Positions 12,716 to 22,878 of a stretch of 64,000 nucleotides of DNA are shown here, in pieces; the stretch's first letter is position 1; the number at the start of each line of letters is the position of its first letter. Location: NCBI GenBank assembly GCA_021292105.1, contig CM037868.1:29586403-29650402 (forward strand), given 5' to 3'. Below the pieces are notes generated by a model. The model had not been told where the DNA came from. It saw only the letters and a program-made list of their open reading frames with translations, and did not search any database. The DNA is from Anadara kagoshimensis. Taxonomy: Eukaryota; Mollusca; Bivalvia; Arcoida; Arcidae. The translations under genes were made by a program, and so were the position numbers.

Positions 12716-13199
12716 CTATCCTATCAAATTAAAGGTGTTAAGGACAAATACCTTGTTGTATCTTTAGACAATTCGTGTTCCACAGTTATGTGGAACTTCA
12801 CAAAAATTATACAGAAATGAAATAATTTCATGTAAATATTTAAAAAGTTTCAAATAAAGAACATAAATGAAAATGTCCAAGATAAGTGGAATATGATAAA
12901 TATTTATATTTCAACAAAAATATGTATGAAGGTGCAGCATGGACATTGGCGAGTTGTTCAATGTGCGTGTTTCATGAGTCCGAGTTACAATGTTTATTTA
13001 CAAAATGAATAAGCCCGGATGTACCAAGTTATCGTGCGCGACCTATAGTTGTCGTCTATGTACAAGTGTACATGCCAAATGTAATCTGCCATGTACACAT
13101 GAAAAATCTATTAATGTGTGCAAAACCAAATCACATGGTCATTAAAATTATTAAAATGAGCATAGCTCAGAAATTGTTGACGTAACTTTAAATAATCAA

Positions 13200-13760
13200 C
13201 ATGTTCTCTCCCTATCAATCAACCCAGAGCTCCACTGAATCCACTCAGTCGACATGGAGTTCAACTGACTCCACACAAGGAGACACCTAGACCTCTGCAA
13301 ATAAAGGTAACCATAGCGGAAATATTCAGATGATTCTAAGAATACTCACAAGACTTATGGCAAAACCCATCCTGGACCTCAAAACAAGCTACCGAGAGAG
13401 AGCTATCGGGTGACAAAAAGCTGCTGGGATATAGATAAAGAAGGACCGAGATGAACTGCTGAAAACCGTGTCCGGGGAGATTACACATCCCTCCCTCTAA
13501 GATTCTAGCCATAACCAACCTCTAGCATCACACTAACACTCAACAATGTCGACCACTAACATTTTACAATGGAATGCTGGAAGAATAGCGGGGCCCAAAA
13601 TCGCTGAACTAAAAAAATGTCCTAAACCATGCTAAACCGGATTGGCTCCTAATCCAAGAATATTTTATGAACATAAATAGAATTAAGAATTACAAAATCA
13701 CTGGCTATCAGCCGCTAATAATTGAATCAAATCATATACATTCAAAATCTTTTGGAACTA
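13200..13760 (+). mobile_element. 5' fragment of a non-LTR retrotransposon (endonuclease start)
   Basis: After the ATG at 13546 the frame reads MSTTNILQWNAGRIAGPKI, the usual opening of an APE-type endonuclease domain in non-LTR ORF2 proteins. A frame change in the A-run near 13612-13618 then leads to HAKPDWLLIQEYF, matching the next conserved block (P-D-x-L-x-x-Q-E). The sequence stops making sense soon after about 13760, before the scaffold gap. Upstream (13200-13320) a Ser/Thr/Pro-rich frame could be the end of ORF1. The fragment is frameshifted and 5'-only. The clade is not assigned. Confidence 0.65.
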
Positions 13761-13918
13761 CCGATGAATATTTATGTCAAAACTAAATGCAAATGTTTAA
13801 ATATAAAAGTGATCTTTAAAATGACACTTTAAATTCCTAAATAGCATAACAATCAACAGAATTATAATGATTAAAAATTTTGCCAGTTTTAAGTTAAGGA
13901 AAATCTGAAATTGGCCAC

Positions 13919-14918
13919 NNNNNNNNNNNNNNNNNNNNNNNNNNNNNNNNNNNNNNNNNNNNNNNNNNNNNNNNNNNNNNNNNNNNNNNNNNNNNNNNNN
14001 NNNNNNNNNNNNNNNNNNNNNNNNNNNNNNNNNNNNNNNNNNNNNNNNNNNNNNNNNNNNNNNNNNNNNNNNNNNNNNNNNNNNNNNNNNNNNNNNNNNN
14101 NNNNNNNNNNNNNNNNNNNNNNNNNNNNNNNNNNNNNNNNNNNNNNNNNNNNNNNNNNNNNNNNNNNNNNNNNNNNNNNNNNNNNNNNNNNNNNNNNNNN
14201 NNNNNNNNNNNNNNNNNNNNNNNNNNNNNNNNNNNNNNNNNNNNNNNNNNNNNNNNNNNNNNNNNNNNNNNNNNNNNNNNNNNNNNNNNNNNNNNNNNNN
14301 NNNNNNNNNNNNNNNNNNNNNNNNNNNNNNNNNNNNNNNNNNNNNNNNNNNNNNNNNNNNNNNNNNNNNNNNNNNNNNNNNNNNNNNNNNNNNNNNNNNN
14401 NNNNNNNNNNNNNNNNNNNNNNNNNNNNNNNNNNNNNNNNNNNNNNNNNNNNNNNNNNNNNNNNNNNNNNNNNNNNNNNNNNNNNNNNNNNNNNNNNNNN
14501 NNNNNNNNNNNNNNNNNNNNNNNNNNNNNNNNNNNNNNNNNNNNNNNNNNNNNNNNNNNNNNNNNNNNNNNNNNNNNNNNNNNNNNNNNNNNNNNNNNNN
14601 NNNNNNNNNNNNNNNNNNNNNNNNNNNNNNNNNNNNNNNNNNNNNNNNNNNNNNNNNNNNNNNNNNNNNNNNNNNNNNNNNNNNNNNNNNNNNNNNNNNN
14701 NNNNNNNNNNNNNNNNNNNNNNNNNNNNNNNNNNNNNNNNNNNNNNNNNNNNNNNNNNNNNNNNNNNNNNNNNNNNNNNNNNNNNNNNNNNNNNNNNNNN
14801 NNNNNNNNNNNNNNNNNNNNNNNNNNNNNNNNNNNNNNNNNNNNNNNNNNNNNNNNNNNNNNNNNNNNNNNNNNNNNNNNNNNNNNNNNNNNNNNNNNNN
14901 NNNNNNNNNNNNNNNNNN
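13919..14918. other. scaffold gap, 1000 N
   Basis: Exactly 1000 undetermined bases, a round number suggesting a placeholder gap of unknown true length. It lies just downstream of the last recognised oxidase exon, so missing 3' exon(s) of that gene could be inside it. Confidence 1.
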
Positions 14919-15572
14919 ACTGCACCATGTTGTTACCTAACATCTAAAAGAATAAACTACACAGGGTAAAGGATTTCAGGATGATTCACTCATAACAGGA
15001 CATTTTGTTCTGGGACTGTGTGTTTGTCAAAAGTATTTTTTCTTCTTTTCAAACAATGCCTTATTATTGATATAACAAATTCAGTGACTCCAGCCACAAA
15101 TTAAACGGGATGTAAACCATACCGCATGCCCCAAAAGAACTAGGCTTCACAATAACAAATATATGAACATTAACCTAACGTGATACTATATCTAATTCTG
15201 TACGTTTTTCTGTCCTATTTATCCTTAAATCATTAAATGAGGTTGAATACACAACAGAACCAAATGACCTCTGTGACCAGGTGGTATAACCTCCTCCCCC
15301 TCCCCCCACACATTTTGACAGATCCTATATATAGCGCGAGACAACTCTTCAGTTTTTTTAACCAAACTCAAATTCACTATTCCTGATCGACTCGATATAA
15401 GTTAAACACTTCCTGACAGTGTAACACCACATTCTCTACCTTACTCCAAACATTCAATGTCTCGCTTTGTTTCTTTGATTTCTTTTTGTTTCATTATTTT
15501 GTTACGATTACATTGTGTTCTTGTTGCACTAGCTATTACTACTAAGGGTCATATGTTATGACTGCAGTGTGT
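14919..15572. other. stretch with no recognised exon
   Basis: I searched the minus strand for a C-terminal exon of the adjacent oxidase and found none. A poly-C tract lies near 15292-15307. Confidence 0.5.
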
Positions 15573-16571
15573 CTAAGTGTGTAACTTGACAAAGGACTCA
15601 CAGCATACCTTTCTAATGTGAGCATCGATCCCGGGCAGGAATGACCATTGTTTAGCCAGATGAGGGACGCCTCCATATTTCATCCACTCAGTTCCAATTT
15701 CCTTACAGAAATCTTCCCATCCTTCCGTTCCAACGGCGCTCAAAATTTCCAGATAAACTATATGTCCTGATTCACCGGTTTCCGGATTTCCGATGACCGC
15801 TGGGCACATGTAGGCCTCACTGTACGCCATCCATCTCATTTCTAGAACCACATTGAGGGGATACTTCTTGACCTTATGATAACTAACTACTTTATCCATT
15901 ACGAACTGAATAGCTTGACAGATCATGCCGTAATCACCCTTAAAATCAAACGCGAATTCCATGTCGTATACAACACCAATTTCTAAATGTGGCCGCCAAT
16001 GAACTGCATTCGGAAACTCCTGATATATTGTTCCCTCCGGATATATCTCGTCCTTTATCAAGTGAAAACTAACCCAGTCCGCAAAAGGAAACAATTCTGA
16101 ATTCTCATTTAATATTGGAGTGTATTTATTGAGCGCTGTTTCAGTAACTAATGCCCAATGACTTTGTTTGTCATAATAGGACTGTGGCTCCAGGACGTGC
16201 GCAGCGTCAGTCTGATTTATCAACCGGATCCATATTTTATCATTTTTCGGATTGTAATCGCTGGTAGCGAACGAGTTGAAAGGCAACCAAAACATTTCTA
16301 CAGACTGGTTCCCTTCCACTAAGGTTTTCATGTTTTCCGGTTTGTAATATATCTCGCTCACGGCGTTGTATGTATTCTGCACTTTTGCATTTTTCTGTGG
16401 AAACATTGTGATTCTGACGTCATACACAACACCAAACAGACCGTAACTGGTTACTGCAGCTCTCAGTTGTGACAAATTATCTGTGGAATATGTGACGAGT
16501 TCTCCAGAACTATTCACTATCCGGATCTTTGTGACGTAATCAGCCGGCGTCTTAAAGTTCCATCCTACACC
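15573..16571 (-). CDS. oxidase exon 5 (residues 256-587 if read to the stop)
   Basis: After a TTTCCAG acceptor it begins GVGWNFKTPADYV and contains the domain end YGLFGVVYDVRITMFP, then the cap/substrate domain with LEMRWMAYSEAY and GGVPHLAKQWSFLPGID. The frame reaches a stop at 15573. However AAG|GTATGC at about 15609/15608 is a good donor, and the eight-to-twelve residues beyond it (VCCESFVKLHT) do not look like the family C-terminus. Confidence 0.9.
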   Translation of the reverse strand, partial: GVGWNFKTPADYVTKIRIVNSSGELVTYSTDNLSQLRAAVTSYGLFGVVYDVRITMFPQKNAKVQNTYNAVSEIYYKPENMKTLVEGNQSVEMFWLPFNSFATSDYNPKNDKIWIRLINQTDAAHVLEPQSYYDKQSHWALVTETALNKYTPILNENSELFPFADWVSFHLIKDEIYPEGTIYQEFPNAVHWRPHLEIGVVYDMEFAFDFKGDYGMICQAIQFVMDKVVSYHKVKKYPLNVVLEMRWMAYSEAYMCPAVIGNPETGESGHIVYLEILSAVGTEGWEDFCKEIGTEWMKYGGVPHLAKQWSFLPGIDAHIRKVCCESFVKLHT

Positions 16572-19500
16572 CTGGAAATTATCAAATACATTTGATCACC
16601 TAACACTGATATATTCAAATAAAAACACTACAAGTCATGTTCTTGTACTATGCTCTCTCAATTTTTGAAAGGATGGGCCCTGATCCATCAACTATATAAA
16701 TTCTGGACTGAACACTGCTACACCTTAAAACGCTACACTCGGCAGTACCGTAACTACCTATGAGGCAACCGAGACAAAAAATTAACCAAGTACAGAAGTG
16801 ATATTTTGGGAGACCATGAGAGAGACACAGAAACAGAGAGCTCCGAAGGTCGCCATTATTTTTCTGGGATGTAATTGGGTTGCGATCATTCTAAGTAACT
16901 ATGCTAAAAAGAAAACCCAAACTTAAATTAGACAGTTTTTTAAACAAGTAGTTCCTTCAACTAGTGACAGTTTACATGAAACAATTTTATATAATTATTA
17001 TTTATATAATTGATCTCCTTAAATTCTTGCCTTGGTTTATTAAGGGCCTAGTTACGGTACTGCTCGGGTGCATAATAGCAGTGCAACTTCAATTTTAAAT
17101 TATTCTATCTCGAAATACGATAAATCTACACGACTGAGAAGAAATAAATCACTCAACTGTACCTTTTGCCATTGCCCGCAGTTCTTCGACTTTGGAATGA
17201 TTTGAAAAATGCGATGCATTAACAAGTTATCAATTTGAATTATTTATCTACAAGGAGAGATTTATTTATCTACAAGGAGGGAATTTAGGTCATGATCAGT
17301 GGTAGAGCGTTCGATTTACATGTGCAGTGCCCGGGGTTCGATGTCCCGCATCTCCAGGCTTTTAAAACCAAAAGTGTTTATTTTTCTTCATTAATCTATA
17401 GGCAGACAACATTGACATGTCCAGTTGACCTTTAATTTAACATGTAGTTCAGTAGTAGAGTGTTCGCTTTGTCATGCATGTAAAACGCCCATTTATTCGT
17501 TCTTTATTTCGTTTACATCACATGTTAATGTATTGAACATGTATAGGGTAGACTATCATACCAATAGAAGGTCAAGCGGACAAGTCAAGTTTGTTTGCTT
17601 ATACATGTGTATGTACAATGGGATTATATAATGCGTCATGTTTGACCTTTAATTTGAATACTAGAATGGGCTAATATACTGTGATTTAGGTAAGACAGCA
17701 TGTTTTATTGCCACAAACCCCTGGTAACTAGTATTTTTATCATCTATCCTTATATAACCCTAAGTTACACAATCGCTATATATATCTGTTTGGATATTTA
17801 AATTAAAGGTCAAACGTCAGGTCAAACTTGACGCACTTTAATAAATAAGTGATACCAATCCCACATTTTTATCAGTTTATTATCTTAAGTAAATATTATG
17901 TATCAGGGGATGTAGCTCAGTGGTAGAGCGTTCGCTTTGCATGTGAAAGGCCGGGGTTCGATCCCCCGCATCTCCATTTTTTGAAATTCAAAATAATTCC
18001 GATCAATGTGGAAGGTCCATGGCAATTGCATATTTTGATTAAAATCTACCTAATTTTTGAATTAAGAGTGAGTTGAGTAATGATAATTGACGTCAAAGTC
18101 AAGAATATTTCACTTATATCGAGACGTCGTCAGCTATAGGTGAAGGTGTAGAAATTTTGCCTGTGAGTTGCGCTGATGGCATTATACAGCAGGGATCTTT
18201 ATTATGCCAAGCCTAACTTGACACGGGTCCTTCTTTATTCTAAGTTACCATCCGAAAGAATCGTGACTTGCATTTTTCGTAATGCCAAGTGCTTGGCAAA
18301 AGAACAGTCGCTACCCACTTTCTAGTCTTGGGTCAGACCCCGGTCGGGGTTCGAACCCACGACCTCCCATATACGGAGCGGACATTCCAACAACTGAACT
18401 ACCGTAATCGGTTAACATGTAATAGGAGGGAGGAAACACCAGAAAAAAACACTTCCTCACCGAGTGCCCCGGCTGAGGATCGAACCCGGCCCTTCCGGGT
18501 GAAAAGCGAGCGTTCTACCACAAGGCTAAAAGATCCGGACCAGAAAGTCTGGCAGTAAATCACTCTATTATATCTACTATATGTATATTCAACACAACAA
18601 TACCACGACTAGCTCAGTCCTGCTACAAACATATGTTCACAAAACTGGTTACATAATATATATATGACTTACGTGACACCCGCTCACGACAACACTAACA
18701 AGCTGTACCACTGTTAACACCGTGTTACAAGGCAAGTTCACTTTGTTGTTCAGCTCAAAATTCTTTAAATCTTCTAGAGGAACGCCTGCTAGGACGTCAA
18801 CTTGAATTGTCGGTGAAGTCTGAAATAAAACCGTGAGAAGTCAATCTAAGTACTGTTAACGTTTTTGATTTTGCGTGTATTTATTTTCACGGTATATGGG
18901 AATTGAGACATATTCGCGTAGTTAAATTTTCGCGTTTTTAAATATGCACTATAACACAATAAGCATAAGATAGTTTTCGCGAAAAACAAGCAAAAATTAG
19001 TGCACCGGTACCTCGAAAATATCTATGTTTCCAGAATACTTAGAATCATACACTAGTGCAAGATATGAACGGGGATGTAGCTCAGTGGTAGAGAGTTCGC
19101 TTTGCATGTGAAAGGCCCGAGGTTCGATCCCCCGCATCTCCACTGATCTGTATTTTACATTATTGATGCTTTTTTTACATGTACTTCCATATACAGATGT
19201 GTTGGAAAGATACTGCAGCATTCTTTTATATTAAGAAATGAGCGTAATATAGATAATAATAGATTTCACTTTTTGTTGACAACCTTAAAACCTTGAGACG
19301 TCTGATAGGGTAATCAAAGCTACAAAGTCGGAGAGGAGTAATGCCCAGACAAAATTCTTTCACTTATATTGAATCGGTCAGTTAAAGGATTGTGGTAGAA
19401 ACACCTGAAGAAAACCACCTGCCTTCTCCATGCGATCCACCAAACTGTCTAACACCAGAAACTGTATTGAGTGTGATTTTAGCCTAGGCGGTGAGAGGCG

Positions 19501-20896
19501 CAGTGATCCGTAAGTGTGATATTAGCCTAGGCGGTGAGAGGCGCAGTGATCCGTAAGTGTGATATTAGCCTAGGCGGTGAGAGGCGCAGTGATCCGTAAG
19601 TGTGATATTAGCCTAGGCGGTGAGAGGCGCAGTGATCCGTAAGTTTGATATTAGCCTAGGCGGTGAGAGGCGCAGTGATCCGTAAGTGTGATATTAGCCT
19701 AGGCGGTGAGAAGCGCAGTGATCCGTAAGTGTGATATTAGCCTAGGCGGTGAGAGGCGCAGCGATCCGTAAGTTTGATATTAGCCTAGGCGGTGAGAGGC
19801 GCAGTGATCCGTAAGTGTGATATTAGCCTAGGCGGTGAGAGGCGCAGTGATCCGTAAGTGTGATATTAGCCTAGGCGGTGAGAGGGACAGTGATCCGTAA
19901 GTGTGATATTAGCCTAGGCGGTGAGAGGCGCAGTGATCCGTAAGTGTGATATTAGCCTAGGCGGTGAGAGGCGCAGTGATCCGTAAGTGTGCTTAGACCA
20001 CTCAACCACCGAGGCCCCCTAAACTACAAAAAAATTAAAATATGTCTTCTTGTTTATGGCGAACGTTCTAATTATTAAGCCCTGGGTTTGACTCAATAAT
20101 TGACATTAAAAAGTGTCTGTTTTTCCCAAAAATCAGGGAGAAAGTCCAGACTAAAACGAGCAAGACCCGTAGCACAAAAAATGATTGCTGGTGTATGAAG
20201 TGATTTTAACGGCTTATGTAACACTTCAACGTCCTTAATACTAAACTGGCAACGCTTCGATATCAACTTGAACACTGACTAAAACATTACATACCTGAAC
20301 AAGACGTATTCGTTCGCCATTAGGATAATCACTTTCCATCTGGTCCATGTATAACAACATCTGACCTTCATCTGCAAACAATGGGGACCAACTGTGCTTC
20401 CTTCCGGCACAACGTACCCGCCATTTTTTATCTCTCGCATACTTAACGAGAGTTTGTATCTGTTGGAGATTTTGTGGACGTGCAGCAAAAACTGAAGTGT
20501 TAGTTTGGTTTCCGCACCAGTTTGAGAAGCTTTCCTCGTTGATAGGGGGTACTTCACCATATAATTGTTTGATTCTATCTTCAATATCTACACGCCTTCT
20601 CTGGTGTAAAATATAAAATAAAGATCCAATATAAACTCAGACCGTCGACTTAGCGTGTAATTTATTCTCCATTCTTCATTTTATACAAGTTTTATTCTTC
20701 ATTCCATCAAACAGGTTCTCATTAGATGAGTGGGTAGTAATGCGCGCGCATATCAATCACGTCGGTTAGAGATACTAGTGTGCGAAAGTCTGTCAGGTTC
20801 AAAGGTCAATGGTTTTCTCTTTGTACTCTGATTTCCTCCATCATCTCAGATATGACCTACGTGGTATAAATGAAATAATCTTGATTGGAACCTAAG

Positions 20897-20951
<55 letters not shown>

Positions 20952-21329
20952 CAAAATTTATCGCCTATTTTCTCGCAAAATAGTGGTCCAAACTTTACAG
21001 AATATTTGTCCACCATGACTAGATGTGATTGGCTAGTCTATGGACGGGTAGATATGTTTTTCAAGCTCAGGGTTTTACTTTTATCAAAATGGCTACCATT
21101 GGTTTTGTCTCCGTTCAGTGATACAGAATTTATTTGTTTCTAATTTGATTAAATCCTAACTACTTAGTTTTATTGTAAACAATCAATTTTTTTTAAATTT
21201 AGGTAAAATTACAGATATTCAAGACATCTCGACGATATTTCGGTTTAAATCCAAAACACTGTATAATTGCCATCTAATGTATCGAGTACAACCTCAGCTA
21301 CACAACTTTGGTTACTTTATATTGTTTCG

Positions 21330-21372
<43 letters not shown>

Positions 21373-22878
21373 CGCGCGCGCTTCGGATAAGTCGAAGTGT
21401 TTTACTTCCTCTCGTGAATTTCGAGATAAGGAGTTTCGATTGTACATGGAGTAACATAACATTTCCCTACCTGATATATCATGTTGGTATTTTTTGGTGA
21501 CTTTTGTAATGTTTCCTGAAAAAAATCATAGTTGTAAACTTAGACAATGTCGAAAACGTCATCAGATAGCATAAAGTTGGTAAAGGCAACTGGCGGTACC
21601 AAGAAAAATAACTCTGATAATCAACACATACGACAGCAATATCAATTAGATCATCGTGCAAAAAGTACAATGTATGCAATTCTAAACATTTTAAGGGTTC
21701 AAACTTATTATGTTTCTAAAACACCTCCTCATAATTATAATAACTATGTGACTTTTGAAAGCCAGATTGGTCCTCGATGGCCGCCGCGTTACAAATCACA
21801 ACGCAAGGCCTTCGTTCGAGTACCACTTGGACATATCCTAGTGTAAGGAATACTGTTAGTTCGCTTGTCGAATGTCCGTGTTTTTTCTCAAATTATTATT
21901 TGTTGTTCTTTAGTTTCTCCCACCATCCGAGAATTGACCACAGCCTTCACCGAGATTGATTGCACAGTGACAATAAATCATTAAAAGGTTTGGTGGGTCC
22001 GCCGTTGTACCACGTGATCAATACCCTCAGTATTTGTGCGGAATTCCCTTAACGCTGTTTTTACTGGAAAATGTCAACTGAAACTGTCATTTCATATCCG
22101 ATGTGTCATGTGCTACTTTTGAATTTTTATGAAATAACACATGTGCTACTTTTGAATGTATTATTTCATAAAAATTCAAAAGTAGCACATGACAGATGGA
22201 ATAAATTGTCCCGCCCAATAGTGAAGGGGCATCACTTAGTACACTGATCGTCGCAATAAATATATAATCTCATTACGTACCTTCTTTGTATTTACGTTTG
22301 CCACCTTTGAAAAATCCACCAACATATATTTCTTCCCACCAATCAAATTATTCAGACTGACTTGCAATCCTGACGTCACGACCTTATAATCCAGTCCCGT
22401 TGCTAGCTTTTTGAGACGAACCAAATCATTTATGGACCTTGGGTAAGCCACCAATACATGGTCAAACACATCAGTGTCTTCTAAACGCTTAAATCGTTTG
22501 ACTTTGAAGATGTCTGCTTGGCCAATTTCATAATTCAAGTTATCTCGTGCTTCTTGTAAATCCCTCTGAAATCAAAATGGTAAAAATGAAACAAATACTG
22601 CTTATCACAGTTATTAGCGAATAAAACTATTCTGCGATGTTTAATTATCGTGACATTCAATTCAAGAAGTAATGGTATGTGATTTTTAACTTTGTGAACA
22701 ATTGCATTTTGCAGTTCATAAGTAAAAAAAATCGATTTACAGTTTAAAGTAAACAAGAAAATTAATTTGAAAAAATATTAATATAAAGTCTTAGCAGAAA
22801 CAGGATCTATCTAGCTGTTTCGTTGTGTAAGACAAATAGCCAGTGACTTACCAGTTCTGATGACGTCGTACAGCCCAT
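15573..22878 (-). CDS. FAD-linked sugar/lactone oxidase, GULO/ALO type (VAO family), five coding exons
   Basis: Exons from the ATG (minus strand): 22878-22852, 22565-22281, 20600-20295, 18819-18673, 16571-15573. All junctions are GT-AG and phase 0, giving 587 aa if the TAG at 15573-15575 is used. Residues about 140-260 form a PCMH-type FAD-binding domain with HSWSP at 173-177. Its His lies where family members attach FAD covalently. The VVVSGCHGVGWNF junction (exons 4/5) matches the conserved mid-domain segment, and YGLFGVVYDVRI is the usual end of the domain. The C-terminal ALO-like part has an E-x-R motif (LEMRWM) and GGVPHLAKQW, resembling the family GGRPHWxK segment. In the family these enzymes oxidise aldonolactones or alditols and pass electrons to oxygen or an acceptor; the substrate here is not predictable. 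Two oddities are an acylation-type N-terminus and a degenerate duplicate of the first half-domain (residues about 48-97). The true C-terminus may lie in a further exon. Confidence 0.88.
17288..17356 (+). pseudogene. tRNA-Ala-like pseudogene
   Basis: Keeps AGTGGTAGAGCGTTCG, CCCGGGGTTCGAT and CCGCATCTCCA of the nearby intact tRNA-Ala. The 5' acceptor strand (GGTCATG) no longer pairs with the 3' CATCTCC, and the anticodon loop reads ATTTACAT. Confidence 0.8.
17412..17588. mobile_element. MITE-like inverted-repeat element enclosing a tRNA-Ala remnant
   Basis: The left end TTGACATGTCCAGTTGACCT and the right end AAGGTCAAGCGGACAAGTCA are imperfect inverted repeats. The inside holds GTAGTTCAGTAGTAGAGTGT and CTTTGTCATGCATG, a degraded tRNA-Ala 5' half. 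Related ends occur at 17633-17834 and 57837-58028. Confidence 0.6.
17633..17834. mobile_element. MITE-like element, second copy of the TTGACC family
   Basis: The left end GCGTCATGTTTGACCTTTAA pairs with the right end TTAAAGGTCAAACGTCAGGT plus CAAACTTGACGC. The interior is AT-rich with no coding potential. It lies 45 bp after the first copy and 72 bp before the intact tRNA-Ala. Confidence 0.6.
17906..17976 (+). tRNA. tRNA-Ala(TGC): tRNA-Ala (anticodon TGC)
   Basis: Full cloverleaf. Acceptor GGGGATG pairs with CATCTCC (one G-U). The D-stem is GCTC/GAGC, the anticodon stem TTCGC/GTGAA (one G-U) around loop TTTGCAT, and the T-stem CGGGG/CCCCG around TTCGATC; the discriminator is A. The A-box (TAGCTCAGTGG) and B-box (GGTTCGATCC) are intact. 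The variable loop is four bases (total 71 nt), one shorter than usual. It sits in an oxidase intron on the opposite strand. It may be functional, or a young copy from a tRNA-derived family. Confidence 0.85.
18068..18415 (-). mobile_element. SINE family A, near full length
   Basis: Element runs on the minus strand. The tRNA-like head is at about 18340-18415 (GGGTTCGAACCC-type B-box and AGTTCAGTTGTTG A-box when reversed), followed by a body. The conserved tail at the low-coordinate end reverses to TATAAGTGAAATATTCTTGA and CTTTGACGTCAATTATC. At least seven relatives occur in the window (25835, 29560, 30488, 31870, 40125, 53722, 62950). Confidence 0.8.
18465..18540 (-). pseudogene. tRNA-Glu-like sequence
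   Basis: The minus strand reads TTAGCCTTGTGGTAGAACG, CTCGCTTTTCACCC (Glu-like TTC loop) and GGGCCGGGTTCGATCC. The acceptor stem does not close, so it is probably the head of another tRNA-derived element. Confidence 0.5.
18673..18819 (-). CDS. oxidase exon 4 (residues 207-255)
   Basis: Acceptor TTTCAG, donor GTAAGT, 49 codons in phase 0. It reads TIQVDVLAGVPLEDL...LPCNTVLTVVQLVSVVVSGCH. This is the family segment in which the substrate/FAD loop precedes the G-x-G turn that opens exon 5. Confidence 0.92.
19071..19142 (+). pseudogene. tRNA-Ala (TGC) copy, slightly degenerate
   Basis: 72 nt, same acceptor and anticodon loop (TTTGCAT) as the 17906 gene. The D-stem 3' strand is GAGA instead of GAGC, and the T-stem CGAGG mispairs once with CCCCG. 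Both polymerase III boxes remain, so it might still be transcribed. It lies in the next oxidase intron, again antisense to the gene. Confidence 0.7.
19345..20022 (-). mobile_element. SINE family B copy with an internally expanded segment
   Basis: On the minus strand the head is GGGGGCCTCGGTGGTTGAGT then GGTCTAAGCACACTTACGGA (Leu/Ser-type tRNA-like A region). The body word is AGGTGGTTTTCTTCAGGTGT, and the far end resembles the ATATAAGTGAAAGAATTTTG tail. Between head and body a 43-bp segment is amplified about 12 times (19469-19991). Related copies lie at 26500-26700 and 57130-57352. Confidence 0.7.
19469..19991. repeat. 43-bp minisatellite, 12 copies
   Basis: The unit carries ATTAGCCTAGGCGGTGAGAG and GCGCAGTGATCCGTAAGTG. 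CCTAGG recurs at 19483, 19526, 19569, 19612 and so on every 43 bp. Copies are almost identical with single-base variants (for example AAGCGC, AGGGAC). There are no unique spacers, so it is not CRISPR-like. The unit matches the head-to-body boundary of SINE family B. Confidence 0.98.
20295..20600 (-). CDS. oxidase exon 3 (residues 105-206, FAD-binding half-domain)
   Basis: Acceptor ACACCAG, donor GTATGT, 102 codons in phase 0. It contains RPQNLQQIQTLVKYARDKKW and then VRCAGRKHSWSPLF, the pyrophosphate-binding and His-flavin segment of FAD-linked oxidases. Confidence 0.92.
20889..20948. repeat. (AATC)n tract ending a SINE-like sequence
   Basis: About 15 AATC units directly follow AATAATCTTGATTGGAACCT, a tail-like sequence also seen near 24740 (AATAATCTTGATTGGGGATA). 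The preceding 20805-20888 looks like a SINE body (TTTCCTCCATCATCTCAGAT). Confidence 0.8.
21331..21380. repeat. (AC)n / (GC)n microsatellite
   Basis: AC run of about 40 bp followed by AGCGCGCGCGC. Confidence 0.97.
22104..22194. repeat. perfect 34-nt inverted repeat with a 23-nt loop
   Basis: Left arm 22104-22137 (TGTCATGTGCTACTTTTGAA...) and right arm 22161-22194 are exact reverse complements. The loop contains a third copy of ACATGTGCTACTTTTGAATG. It lies in oxidase intron 2, 87 bp below the exon 2 donor. A related weaker foldback is at 31379-31430. Confidence 0.97.
22281..22565 (-). CDS. oxidase exon 2 (residues 10-104, degenerate half-domain)
   Basis: Acceptor TTTCAG, donor GTACGT, 95 codons in phase 0. 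The segment YPRSINDLVRLKKLATG...VVTSGLQVS...YMLVDFSKV aligns without gaps over about 49 residues to exon 3. The HSWSP flavin motif is replaced by VSLNN, so this copy should not bind FAD in the usual way. Confidence 0.85.

Noticed and set aside
13894..14969. Open frames of about 350 codons on both strands
   Set aside because: They run through the 1000-N gap and contain no real sequence.
18289..18558. 89-aa plus-strand frame
   Set aside because: Spans a SINE head and a tRNA-like sequence; no protein signal.
19469..19991. Regular repeat that could suggest a CRISPR array
   Set aside because: Units are head-to-tail with no unique spacers, in an animal genome, and are explained by SINE expansion.
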